64,000 bases of DNA from Legionella sainthelensi (lineage in GTDB: Bacteria > Pseudomonadota > Gammaproteobacteria > Legionellales > Legionellaceae), in the NCBI RefSeq assembly GCF_900637685.1, contig NZ_LR134388.1:3437001-3501000 (forward strand), in the 5' to 3' direction. Both the position numbers and the translations under genes were made by a program. The notes beneath the pieces were generated by a model. It worked only from the letters and a program-made list of their open reading frames with translations, was not told the origin of the DNA and made no database searches. Positions 36,349-45,971 of the stretch are shown here, piece after piece. Numbering within the stretch: the stretch's first letter is position 1; the number at the start of each line of letters is the position of its first letter.

Positions 36349-37724
36349 TGTAAAATAGATGCTCTCATCATGCTCTTTGGCAATGATTGATATCCCAAAT
36401 TTTCATAACAATCGGGTAACACAATAGACTGTGCAAACTCTGCAATTTCTGGCGTCAACACTTGTTTAAAATTATGAAAAGTAAACAATACCTGCAACAA
36501 AGCAGGTAAATCCTCATGATTACGCTTTAGATGCTGTGCCAATACATCCAAATTTATCTGATGATAGGTATTGAGAAAAGAAATCGCCTCATGAATTTTT
36601 TGCGCATGGTATAAAACTGATTCTTCTTTTTTATATTCAGAAATTAAAGGCAGTGTATTGATGAAAGGACCAATAACCTGATTCATTTCCGGTAAACGAT
36701 TTGAAACAGTCAATGCAATCGGAAAGTTAGTCTGCCCCCCTGAATACGTACTGAGTACTTGATACAGACCGGTTAACAATAAAGAATATACGCTGATCTC
36801 ATGATCAAGAGCTAACTGCTGTATTTGTTTATAAGTATGTTTTTCTAATTTAAACTCATAAAATCCAGCACCATTATCAGCTAAGAGTGTGCCGCGCGCT
36901 AATAAATTCAAAGGTTCAGCTGCATCCAATTGCTGGGCTAATTGGTTAATTGCATGCTGGTAAGGCTCTGTATGCAGAGCATAATCTTGAAAACATGTGT
37001 AATCAAAATAATGAAACGTGCGCTCATTCTTCTCTATGCATCCTTTACTTATTTTTTGATACTGATCCACGAGCTCATTGATCATTAAATCAGCAGAATA
37101 AGCATCCGATAGCATATGGTGATGGGTTAAGTTTACCAAGAAGTGCTGAGTGTCCCTAATTGCCATTAATTCCAAATAAATTAATGGCTCATCCTCCAAA
37201 GCAAAAGCTCTCCGTCCCTTTTGCTCACAAACTAAAGTTATTTGTTGCGCGCTAATACTGCACTCGTGTATCGTTAAGCCGTTTTCAGGGAGAATTTCAT
37301 AGTTAAGTTCATCAACAATATGCATTCTTAAGATTGGGTTTTTGTTCACCAGGTGTAGAATTGCCTGTTTCAATACATTCGGATTCGCATTTTTAAAAAG
37401 CACAAACAAAGGAACGGTATAGGTAGCTTTCTGTTCATCCAAAGTAGTTTGTAAATACATTCCTTTTTGAATGGTTTGCAGCTCCCACTTGTGTAATTGC
37501 TCAGGTATCTTATAAAAGCCACAGTATTTTGCCTGTTCTTCGGAATGAATATCATTGTATTCCAACAAAAACAATAACTCAGTTTTATAGTTTTTGACCT
37601 GTTCTTTCAACTCTTGAGGAAAACCAACACTTTTATCCACGCTAAACGCTAAATTACCTTCATCATTTTTCCAGAGTAAAATACGATACTCTTGCAATTG
37701 ATATAACAAACGCGTTGCACTCAT
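36345..37724 (-). CDS. NRPS docking plus condensation domain, out of frame with its C-terminal part
   Basis: 459 residues. Residues 1-60 resemble a TubC-type N-terminal docking domain (LLYQLQEYRILLWKNDEGNL). From about 70 a condensation domain follows, with HHHMLSDAYS carrying the active HHxxxD, and VSNRLPEMNQVIGPFINTLP. The ATG overlaps the stop of the upstream synthetase (TAATG). The normal end of a C domain is missing here: after residue 443 the frame runs out into about 16 unrelated residues and a TGA. The expected sequence (GISIIAKEHDESIYF) continues in the frame of the next gene, which lines up with the matching part of the C domain before A3. So this ORF and the 4462-residue ORF together encode one C domain that would join the Gly-thiazole unit to Ser. 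Confidence 0.85.
   Translation of the reverse strand: MSATRLLYQLQEYRILLWKNDEGNLAFSVDKSVGFPQELKEQVKNYKTELLFLLEYNDIHSEEQAKYCGFYKIPEQLHKWELQTIQKGMYLQTTLDEQKATYTVPLFVLFKNANPNVLKQAILHLVNKNPILRMHIVDELNYEILPENGLTIHECSISAQQITLVCEQKGRRAFALEDEPLIYLELMAIRDTQHFLVNLTHHHMLSDAYSADLMINELVDQYQKISKGCIEKNERTFHYFDYTCFQDYALHTEPYQHAINQLAQQLDAAEPLNLLARGTLLADNGAGFYEFKLEKHTYKQIQQLALDHEISVYSLLLTGLYQVLSTYSGGQTNFPIALTVSNRLPEMNQVIGPFINTLPLISEYKKEESVLYHAQKIHEAISFLNTYHQINLDVLAQHLKRNHEDLPALLQVLFTFHNFKQVLTPEIAEFAQSIVLPDCYENLGYQSLPKSMMRASILQ
36396..36402 (-). other. Candidate -1 frameshift heptamer A AAT TTG
   Basis: In the condensation ORF the codons GAA AAT TTG GGA contain A AAT TTG, which fits X XXY YYZ for -1 slippage. 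Slipping here gives AAA TTT GGG, exactly the frame of the NRPS-PKS ORF, and restores a normal C-domain sequence. The fused product would have about 4921 residues. A small stem (GATG-AGAG-CATC) lies downstream, but I see no strong stimulator. A simple one-base loss or a read error would look the same. Confidence 0.5.
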
Positions 37725-40700
37725 TAAATAACTCCCTCTTCACGTACCTCTTCTTGTGCAGGAGAAAAATTCCTGGCAATGTCACGTAGTGTGCTGTATT
37801 GGTACAAATCAGTTAATTTCATATTCAGTTTCAATTCACGATTTAATTGCCTGACTAACTGCATCGCCAGGAGCGAATTACCGCCCAAGGCAAAAAAATT
37901 ATCTACCAGGCCAATTGAGTTAAGAGGTAAGGACAACACTTTTGCCCAAATACTCGCCATATGCAATTCAAACTCTGTTTCTGGAGCTTGATATTCATGT
38001 TTTATCGTAATCTCAGGCAATTGATTTTTAGCTAATTTGCCATTAGCACTCAAAGGTAAAACATCCAATAAGGCATAAGCATGCGGCAACATATAATCAG
38101 GCAATGAGTGGCTTAATTCTTGATTTATCAATTGCTTTAATGGAATAAGCGGTGTCACGCTATCTGGCTTTTCTTGCTCTTGAGCGTCGATACTTCCCAA
38201 TACCATGGCATATAAAGCACCTGCATAAGGAGTAAATCCTAAGGTACAGCTGCCTATATTATGCGCATATAAAGACTGACTAATTGCTTGAAATGAGTAA
38301 CCAGCCATCAGGTAGTTTTGCAAGGAATCTTCCCCTTCAGCAGTGATCATCAATTGACTAGAGCGCAGCAGTTGGCCAAATTCACTGCTTTGTGTCAATA
38401 TGGAAAAATCTTGTAAAGAAAGAACAGAATGTTGCACCTCATCTCTATAGTTTTGGTTCTGGTTGTATAAGTACTTTAAGCCAAGCGAAAAACATGGAAA
38501 AGAAGCCTTACCCTGAGCCAACTTCACCTTGGCCAATAAGTGATTGTCGCTATCCCAAGCCTTATCCTCTATAGAAAGCGCATACGAAAAACCTTCTAAT
38601 AAAAGAGAGGACAACATTAAGTGCAACATATGTCCAAGTTCAAGATAAGCTAATTTTTTAGATAAATCAGCGTACAAAGGTTGAATTGCTGGCCAATGCA
38701 CGACAAAGTGAAACTCAATGTCTGGAGAAGCAAGTGCAAAATCTATAGCGCACAAAGCTTGTTTTATAGGGTGATAATAAAATAACCCTGCTTCCAAGTC
38801 CTGTAATTTTTCAGGAACGCTCACAAAACAACGCACGGCGTAAGAACTACCACCAGAAGGATATTGATATTTGGGTAATGCTCTATTGACTACTTGCTGT
38901 CCCGCGATACCTGCCAGAATACGCATTAGAGACTGGATATCAAGTGGATCAAGACGATATTTACACTCTGCTTGCATCATCAGGCTGGAATTACCTATCT
39001 TTTGCACCAAGGCGCTGTCAATCGGTGTATCAATGAAATTCCTATAGCTTTTGCGTCGATTAGGATGGGCTACTAAAACAGGTTGTGGTAATTGATAAGA
39101 AATAGGTTGGTTTTCTAGCAAACCGCGTTGCTCTAATTTGAAATGATCTTTATCGAGGGAACTATCTTGCTTGCGGTTTTCTGGCAGTAAATAGGCGACC
39201 AAATGCGTTTTTCCTTCATGTTTTTGCAAGGCCACAACTGCCTTCTCCACTCCATTAATCTGCTCTATTTTGGCGGTAATTTCATCGAGTTCAACACGAT
39301 ATCCATTAATCTTCACCTGAAAATCATTACGGCCACAAAACTCCATATAACCGTCTTCATGCCACCGCCCCAAATCACCGGTGCGGTACACTTTTCCTAA
39401 CTGCGGATGGGTAAAAAACTGGCGTTGGGTAATCGCTTCATCACCCCAATAATTTAACGCAACGCCCATTCCTCCTATATGGATTTCCCCCATAACACCC
39501 ACTGGACAATGCGCCCCATCTTGATTGAGTACATACATCTGCTGGTTGGGCATCGCAAAACCATAGGGAATGCTACTCCAATTGGGATTCACCTCTTCTA
39601 TAGGATACCAAATCGACCAGATACTTCCTTCGGTCGCACCGCCCAAACTCATCACCGTCGCTTCAGGACAACTGTCTTTAAGCTTTTTCGGCAGCGAAAC
39701 AGGTATCCAATCGCCACTCAGTAAAAAAACACGTAAAGACGGCAATCGCCCTTCTGCTTCATCAACCAACAACCCCGCAAGCTGCGGTACCGTATTCCAT
39801 AAACTAATTTGATGCGCCTCAATCAAAGACAACCAATGCTTTGGCTCTTTAGTCTGTTCCTGTTCTGGAAATACAATACAACCTCCTGCAAGCAGTAACC
39901 CATAAATGTCATACACCGACAAATCAAAACTTAATTCCGATAAGGCCAATACTTTATCCGATGCACTCACCCCAAACCGCTCATTCACTGCCTCTATCGT
40001 ATTTAAGGCGCCACGATGACTTATCGTTACCCCTTTAGGCTTCCCAGTCGAACCCGAGGTAAAAATGACATACGCCACATCATCGGCATGAACTGAAGGT
40101 CTTTCTATACTTAATTCAACATTGCTTTCCAAAGCATCTTCAATAATCAAAACCTGATACTCAGTTGCTAATGAAGCATAGCTCCCTTCTTGTGCCGCCA
40201 TCTTTTGCGACATCAGCACCAATTCAACTCCTCCCTGCTTTAATACCTCATGCACCCGACCTATCGGCCAATCAACATGCAACGGCAAATACGCATGCCC
40301 TGATTTCATAATCGATAAAGTTGCCACAACCTGGCTATAGCCCTTTTCACTCAGCACCGCAATTAAGCGACCTTGATTTCCCGTCGCTAAAATAGAGGAC
40401 ATCAGCTGTTCGCTCGCCAACCATAATTCACCATGCCTATGCTCCGAACTCTTCCCCGAATCAATCACCGCAATTAAATCCGAACGACCCGCTTCATGTA
40501 ACGAACGCTCATACGCACTCACTAACGTCTCTTCACTTGATGCCCGGGTATACCGATTAGCCTCCTTAATAAGTTGTGCCTGGAGTTTGGGTAAAACAGG
40601 AATGGGGAATACATCACACTCCCAATCTGTAAGCGCTAATGCTTCAATTAATTGACAATACGTTTCATGCATTGCTTGTATGGTTTGGGGAGCAAAAAGC

Positions 40701-43700
40701 TGCTCCACATAATCCCATTCAGCAATAAATCCTTCATGAGTTTCATAAGCTTTATTATCCAACCAGACTTGTGATGTTTGTGAAATTGCATAATGAATGC
40801 CTTGGTAAGAAGAATTCATAGGAAGATGGAATAAGCTGCTTTGATTTGCGCCGCCTAAGACGCTGGTTAAGACTACTGGCGATAAAATAGTATCTGAAGA
40901 AATGGAGTAATGCTGTCTTAACATTCTTTGAAAATCGATACCGTCAAATAAATTATGTTCAATATCCGTTAACAGCTGTTGGTGTGTTTTTTCAAGTACA
41001 GAATTGATCACTTCTAAAGCATTATGTTGATAGGCAAAAAGCTCCAAAGCAGTGAAATCACCGATCAGATCATTTACTTGAGGATGCAAGGGCAAGCGAT
41101 TAAATAAAGTTAAATTAACAGCAACCTGTTTTTGTCCACTCCAGAAACAAAGTGTGCGTGCATACGCCTCTAAAACCAATACAGTAAGACTGATCCCAAT
41201 ATGATGTGCTTTAGCAGCTAATTTATCCCAAATCAATTTGGGGATTGTTTTACTAATTCGTTTAAAATGTGGGTACTTAACCTGTGATGGGCGTGCAATC
41301 AAAGGTAAATTCATTTCCAAATAATAGTCATCTAAACGTTTTTGCCAATATGCTTGAGCTTGCTCAAATAATGGACTCGTTCTTAACTGCGCACTTTGAA
41401 GAAGATAGTCACGAAAGTTAAGCTCTAGTTCTGGGAACTGATGTCCAGGATGCTCATAAAGTGTAATCCACTCTTTAAAGAGAATTTCAAAACTACTCAT
41501 ATCAATGATAATGGCATCAAAACTCACATGCAGCAGATAATTGCCATTGAATTGAGTGACAATCACATCAAATAATGGGTAAGTATCCGGGGAATATACT
41601 TTATGGGAAAATTGCTGACGAATAGCCAATAATTCTGCCTCTGTACTTAATTCAAAATAAGCAATTACATACGGCTTGACCTTGTCCAGAAAACATTGTT
41701 GATCCTCAACAAACACAGTTCTTAACGCCAAATGACGCTGAATTAACTGATTGAATGCATCTTGCAATCGATCTACATTTAACTCCGTATATTTAAATTC
41801 TGTATAAACATGGGTAGAAATATTGCTTAACTCGAAATGATCAAATCGCCCCCAATAGTAAGTTTGCTGCACGTTATTAAGTGGAAAAGGTTGATAAAGA
41901 TTGCTCTTATCTATAGTCTGAATTTGATACTCTTTAAAAATAAACCGGCCTAGACTTTGTTCGACGCGATACGCCAAATTGGCAATGTTTTTTTCTATAA
42001 ATACATCACGAATCGCAATATCGGAATGCAATTCATGATTGATTTTATTTACCAATTGAATGGCTAAAATGCTGTTACCACCTAAACGGAAAAAATCATC
42101 CAGTATGTTCGCTCGCGATACAGAAAAACCTAAAATTTCAGCCCAAATCCCGCACAGTCTGGCCTCCAGATCATTTCTCGGTGCCATAAAACTAGAACGA
42201 TTAAAACTCGGTGCGGGCAAAGCCTTACGATCCACTTTTCCATTAGGATTTAATGGAATTTCGTCTAAGCGCACCAGCATGTTGGGCAACATATAATCAG
42301 GTATTTTTTTTGCCAAATGCGCAAATAGTGCTTCCTCATCTGTAAGAGAATGAGCTACATAATAACCTACCAAATAATGATTGATTTGCGACGATTTTTC
42401 TTCATCCTGCATCGTCTTTACCACAACGACACTGTGTTGCACTCCAACGAATTCATTTAAGGCACTTTCTATATCACCTAATTCAATTCGATGGCCGCGA
42501 ATTTTCACTTGAAAATCATTGCGCCCCATAAACTCAAGTTCACCAGCAGAGGTCCAGCGCACTAAATCACCTGTTTTATACAAACGCATTGCATGCGATG
42601 AGTCAGTAAATGAGTGATCAATAAATTGTTGTGCGGTTAATTCTTCTCGGCACCAATAACCACGCGCCAACCCAGCACCCCCAATATATAACTCACCAAT
42701 TGCTCCAACAGGTAATGGCAACAAATGCTCATCTAAAACATAACATTCTGTGTTTGCTATAGGGTGACCTATAAAGGAAGGGTTGTTTGTCTGTTGGCAG
42801 AAATTAATAGTAGACCAAATTGTTGTTTCAGTAGGTCCATAAACATTCCATAACAACTGAACTTTTTTCATTAACACAGCAGCTAAAACTTCATTTAAAG
42901 CTTCACCACCACACAAAGCACGAATTGCTAACGTTTTGTCCCCTAACGCTTGAACCACCAAATGCCACAAGGATGGCGTTGCCTGCATCACGGTTATTTG
43001 CTTTTCCTCAATGATTTGCAGCAAACGCGGTACATTCATTACCTCATGTTGACCAGCGAGAATAATTTCACCGCCACAAATCAACGGCATATATAATTCA
43101 AGACCTGCTATATCAAACGCAATAGTAGTCACAGCCAGCAATTTATCCATTGCACTAAATTTGACTGTCTCGGCAAAATAAGAAATTGTATTCACCAAAG
43201 CCCTATGTTCAATCATAACTCCTTTGGGTTTTCCTGTGGTTCCTGAGGTATAAATAACGTACGCTAAGCGCGTCACATCATAATAAGGTTCTAAGTTTTC
43301 CTTTGAAAATGAACCTAATTGCGCCTTGATTTGCGGTGCATCTAAAGCCAGCAACGGAATTATTGGCGTGATTTGTTGTAATTTTTCGTAATAACAGCTG
43401 TGAGTCACAATTAAAGCAGGCTGACAATCATCAAGAATGGTCGCCACACGTTCGCTAGGGTATTTCAGATCCAAAGGAACATAAGCATTACCTGATTTTA
43501 ATACGGCCAAAACAGCAACAACCAAATCAACCTTACGCTCCAGATAAAGGACAATAAGTTCTTGTGCAACCATTCCTTGTGCATGAATCCACGCCGCTAA
43601 CTGATTTGCTTGTTCATTTAACTCTTTATAGGTTAAATAGATTTCTTCACAACTCACGGCAACCTGATGAGGTAATAATGCAGCTTGTTGTTCAAACAAT

Positions 43701-44830
43701 TGATGCATCGCTATTTGTGGAAACTCTTTTTGTGTATTTTGTGGCATTAGCCAGGATGGAGAGGCCAATTGTTGAAAATGACCCAAGCGGATTCGCCCTT
43801 GAACAAATGAATCAATCCCTGATAAAAAATGATCCATAATCTGCGGCAATGATACAAAAAAATGAAGGTGTGGTGGGTAGCTTACGGTAATTTGTGCTAA
43901 TTGCGAGTCATAATCAATAGATATTACTGCATCATGTTGTCGGTTTTTCCTATCAAAAGATACCAAGACAGAAGAATAAGTTGATGGAGTAACCGCATAA
44001 AACTTATTATGAATCACTTCATACCGTGGATCCTGATAACGGCTCTGTAAGGAACCATAATCGTCGTTGAAATAACATGGAACAAATTTGGTCAATTTAT
44101 TGCTAGCGACCAACACATCATAAGTATAAATGCCTTCTTTTCTAGAATTGAATAATTGTAATAAATAAAGGGTGAATAGTTCCAAATAATCTCTTCGCGG
44201 CAAATGACAGCACTGACTATTCCTCATCGTTCCTATTTTTTGAGGATGAGCATCAATTAAAAAAACATCCTCATTATCTTGAACCGACTGATAATGTTGA
44301 TTCAAGAGCACAAGTGCATACTCATAAGTTTGCAATGCTACGAATTGATTGGCTTTTGGATTGCAAGCTCCAGGGATTAATTCACTCTCCCCATATTTAG
44401 AAAGATGGATAATAGTATCAATGAATACTTCTGTTAACTCTCTATTTATATAAGACAAAAAATCAGGATCTTGCTGATGATAAGAATTAATTATTTGCTT
44501 ACTAACTACTTGCTTTTGCTCATTACTTTTACCAATAAACGAGTAAAGGTTTATTTGATCCGTAAGCAGTTCAAAATCTAAAATAATGGACGCCCTTTTT
44601 GATCTTCTTGAGGCATCCATTAAATGCAACTCGTAATTAACCTGGAGTTGCTCTGACTCTTCTTCGCTAACCACCATAAAATTATGCGTATATTTATCAA
44701 TCCACTTTGCCTGTATCTCCACCCAATGCGAATTCACAAAAACAAAATGTCCAGCATCAATCAGATAATCGATAAAAGATTCGACTAGTTTATTGATTTT
44801 TAAATTAATTAAGACCTTTAATATTTTCAT
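37724..44830 (-). CDS. NRPS: N-terminal region-A-PCP-Cy-A(Ox)-PCP, Gly then Cys-thiazole
   Basis: 2368 residues. Residues 1-375 have no HHxxxDG motif and may be a docking segment plus a decayed condensation-like domain. A1, about 385-905, reads D-I-L-Q-L-G-V-I-W, the glycine code. PCP1 has LGGNS. Cy, about 995-1415, has FPLNNVQQTYYWGR and DAIIIDMSS (DxxxxDxxS). A2 core 1427-1841 reads D-L-Y-N-L-S-L-I-W, the cysteine code. Between A8 and A10, about 1905-2185, is a nitroreductase-like SagB/ThcOx oxidase (RRKSYRNF, YPSGGSSYAVRCFVSV, GLFYYHP), which would use FMN to oxidise thiazoline to thiazole. PCP2 ends the protein with LGGNS and an acidic tail (AQEEVREEGVI) suited to dock the next ORF. The product handed on would be Gly-thiazole. 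Confidence 0.92.
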   Translation of the reverse strand: MKILKVLINLKINKLVESFIDYLIDAGHFVFVNSHWVEIQAKWIDKYTHNFMVVSEEESEQLQVNYELHLMDASRRSKRASIILDFELLTDQINLYSFIGKSNEQKQVVSKQIINSYHQQDPDFLSYINRELTEVFIDTIIHLSKYGESELIPGACNPKANQFVALQTYEYALVLLNQHYQSVQDNEDVFLIDAHPQKIGTMRNSQCCHLPRRDYLELFTLYLLQLFNSRKEGIYTYDVLVASNKLTKFVPCYFNDDYGSLQSRYQDPRYEVIHNKFYAVTPSTYSSVLVSFDRKNRQHDAVISIDYDSQLAQITVSYPPHLHFFVSLPQIMDHFLSGIDSFVQGRIRLGHFQQLASPSWLMPQNTQKEFPQIAMHQLFEQQAALLPHQVAVSCEEIYLTYKELNEQANQLAAWIHAQGMVAQELIVLYLERKVDLVVAVLAVLKSGNAYVPLDLKYPSERVATILDDCQPALIVTHSCYYEKLQQITPIIPLLALDAPQIKAQLGSFSKENLEPYYDVTRLAYVIYTSGTTGKPKGVMIEHRALVNTISYFAETVKFSAMDKLLAVTTIAFDIAGLELYMPLICGGEIILAGQHEVMNVPRLLQIIEEKQITVMQATPSLWHLVVQALGDKTLAIRALCGGEALNEVLAAVLMKKVQLLWNVYGPTETTIWSTINFCQQTNNPSFIGHPIANTECYVLDEHLLPLPVGAIGELYIGGAGLARGYWCREELTAQQFIDHSFTDSSHAMRLYKTGDLVRWTSAGELEFMGRNDFQVKIRGHRIELGDIESALNEFVGVQHSVVVVKTMQDEEKSSQINHYLVGYYVAHSLTDEEALFAHLAKKIPDYMLPNMLVRLDEIPLNPNGKVDRKALPAPSFNRSSFMAPRNDLEARLCGIWAEILGFSVSRANILDDFFRLGGNSILAIQLVNKINHELHSDIAIRDVFIEKNIANLAYRVEQSLGRFIFKEYQIQTIDKSNLYQPFPLNNVQQTYYWGRFDHFELSNISTHVYTEFKYTELNVDRLQDAFNQLIQRHLALRTVFVEDQQCFLDKVKPYVIAYFELSTEAELLAIRQQFSHKVYSPDTYPLFDVIVTQFNGNYLLHVSFDAIIIDMSSFEILFKEWITLYEHPGHQFPELELNFRDYLLQSAQLRTSPLFEQAQAYWQKRLDDYYLEMNLPLIARPSQVKYPHFKRISKTIPKLIWDKLAAKAHHIGISLTVLVLEAYARTLCFWSGQKQVAVNLTLFNRLPLHPQVNDLIGDFTALELFAYQHNALEVINSVLEKTHQQLLTDIEHNLFDGIDFQRMLRQHYSISSDTILSPVVLTSVLGGANQSSLFHLPMNSSYQGIHYAISQTSQVWLDNKAYETHEGFIAEWDYVEQLFAPQTIQAMHETYCQLIEALALTDWECDVFPIPVLPKLQAQLIKEANRYTRASSEETLVSAYERSLHEAGRSDLIAVIDSGKSSEHRHGELWLASEQLMSSILATGNQGRLIAVLSEKGYSQVVATLSIMKSGHAYLPLHVDWPIGRVHEVLKQGGVELVLMSQKMAAQEGSYASLATEYQVLIIEDALESNVELSIERPSVHADDVAYVIFTSGSTGKPKGVTISHRGALNTIEAVNERFGVSASDKVLALSELSFDLSVYDIYGLLLAGGCIVFPEQEQTKEPKHWLSLIEAHQISLWNTVPQLAGLLVDEAEGRLPSLRVFLLSGDWIPVSLPKKLKDSCPEATVMSLGGATEGSIWSIWYPIEEVNPNWSSIPYGFAMPNQQMYVLNQDGAHCPVGVMGEIHIGGMGVALNYWGDEAITQRQFFTHPQLGKVYRTGDLGRWHEDGYMEFCGRNDFQVKINGYRVELDEITAKIEQINGVEKAVVALQKHEGKTHLVAYLLPENRKQDSSLDKDHFKLEQRGLLENQPISYQLPQPVLVAHPNRRKSYRNFIDTPIDSALVQKIGNSSLMMQAECKYRLDPLDIQSLMRILAGIAGQQVVNRALPKYQYPSGGSSYAVRCFVSVPEKLQDLEAGLFYYHPIKQALCAIDFALASPDIEFHFVVHWPAIQPLYADLSKKLAYLELGHMLHLMLSSLLLEGFSYALSIEDKAWDSDNHLLAKVKLAQGKASFPCFSLGLKYLYNQNQNYRDEVQHSVLSLQDFSILTQSSEFGQLLRSSQLMITAEGEDSLQNYLMAGYSFQAISQSLYAHNIGSCTLGFTPYAGALYAMVLGSIDAQEQEKPDSVTPLIPLKQLINQELSHSLPDYMLPHAYALLDVLPLSANGKLAKNQLPEITIKHEYQAPETEFELHMASIWAKVLSLPLNSIGLVDNFFALGGNSLLAMQLVRQLNRELKLNMKLTDLYQYSTLRDIARNFSPAQEEVREEGVI
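39308..40552. repeat. Long direct repeat B, copy in the first NRPS gene
   Basis: Partner of 30409-31653. It covers the cysteine-specific A2 core up to the NDFQVK motif, after which this copy continues into the oxidase insertion instead of PCP and E. Confidence 0.9.
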
Positions 44831-45000
44831 CGCTATTATCCTGATTGACGTTCGGATAAGTCATGAAAAGACTCATGTCTTTATCCAAAATTGACTCTTC
44901 GATTTCATTGGAGGGATATTTTTTATAGATATTCTTGAGCACTCACTTAAATCGATACCCCGTCAAGAAAACTCTATAAATTCAATCTTAGCTTGATTTT

Positions 45001-45041
45001 CTTGAACGAAGACATGAGATATTTTCACTCCTTCGTCCAAG
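45001..45041 (-). promoter_or_regulatory. Hairpin in the leader before the first NRPS gene
   Basis: The 237 bases between the methyltransferase and the first NRPS form the largest gap in the operon. CTTGAACGAAG (45001-45011) and CTTCGTCCAAG (45031-45041) pair at 10 of 11 positions around a 19-base loop. No T-run follows on the coding strand, so it may be a processing or attenuation element, or a spacer with its own promoter. The rest of the gap holds no gene I can see. Confidence 0.4.
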
Positions 45042-45067
45042 TTCTAATCTCTGTATTGGCTATCAAA

Positions 45068-45958
45068 TTATTTTTTAGCGACAATCACAGGAGCCATCCC
45101 CTTTTCATTGTATTGAACGCTTTCTATAGTAAAGCCAGCAGCTTGAAGTTGAATTTTCATCTTCGCTTCAGTGCAAAAATTCAAATAATTAATTTGGACA
45201 ATATCACCGAAAATCGCTCGTTCCTTGAGAAAATTCTCCGAAGAGATCAGCGATTCAATATTCTGTGGTGGTGGAGGAATAAAACTAATCAGTAAGGTTC
45301 CATCAGGTTTCAATGCCTTATAAAAACTTTGATATAATGCAACTAATCGTTTTTCGCACGATTCATACATATTTAATCCATTACTCGTAAGCAAATCAAA
45401 CTGCGCATCAATCGCTAAATCCCATGCATCCTTTTGCATCAAAGTAACTTGTTCAGGGGAAAAACCTTGTTCATTCGCATTTTGACGCGCAAATTGTAAG
45501 GATTCAGAATCAGCATCAATACCCACAAGATGAATATTGTGATAAGAAGAATAATCAAGAAATAACAAATCATCCATTAAACCACTAGGAATAGAAGCTA
45601 AAGTCATATTAGATTTTAGTCTTTTTCTAATTTCATCCTGAAATAGATAAAAACGCTCGCGCGCCATCACATAAAGTGATTTGTTTAACAACCATGATTC
45701 TAATTCTATCGATTCTTCGGGATCAGGAGTATTGCGAAAAATGTAGGAAGTCCAATAGCCATTAAGTCCGCGATTATGCAATAAAAATCGTCCTAAGCTA
45801 AAAGAAGCCAATTCATTTAATAATTCTAATGTCTCATTCAGCGGCAAAAATAAATGATCGCTTTTTTCCAAACGAATCTTGGTAGAAGCTATTAGTTGCT
45901 TGGTAGTTTCATCATAGGGAATATGACTTGCTGTTTGATGGGAAATAGCGACACTCAT
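45068..45958 (-). CDS. Class I SAM-dependent methyltransferase of the NRPS operon
   Basis: 296 residues. The SAM-binding core starts at about residue 130: LVGIDADSESLQFARQNA provides the acidic loop motif, KDAWDLAIDAQFDLLTSNG the second, and LKPDGTLLISFIPPPP the late strand. The first 120 residues are helical and may form a lid. It probably O- or N-methylates the peptide or a precursor. It starts 13 bases after the AurF-type gene and precedes the first NRPS by 237 bases on the same strand. There is no signal peptide. Confidence 0.8.
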   Translation of the reverse strand: MSVAISHQTASHIPYDETTKQLIASTKIRLEKSDHLFLPLNETLELLNELASFSLGRFLLHNRGLNGYWTSYIFRNTPDPEESIELESWLLNKSLYVMARERFYLFQDEIRKRLKSNMTLASIPSGLMDDLLFLDYSSYHNIHLVGIDADSESLQFARQNANEQGFSPEQVTLMQKDAWDLAIDAQFDLLTSNGLNMYESCEKRLVALYQSFYKALKPDGTLLISFIPPPPQNIESLISSENFLKERAIFGDIVQINYLNFCTEAKMKIQLQAAGFTIESVQYNEKGMAPVIVAKK

Positions 45959-45971
45959 TTTTAATCCTTTA

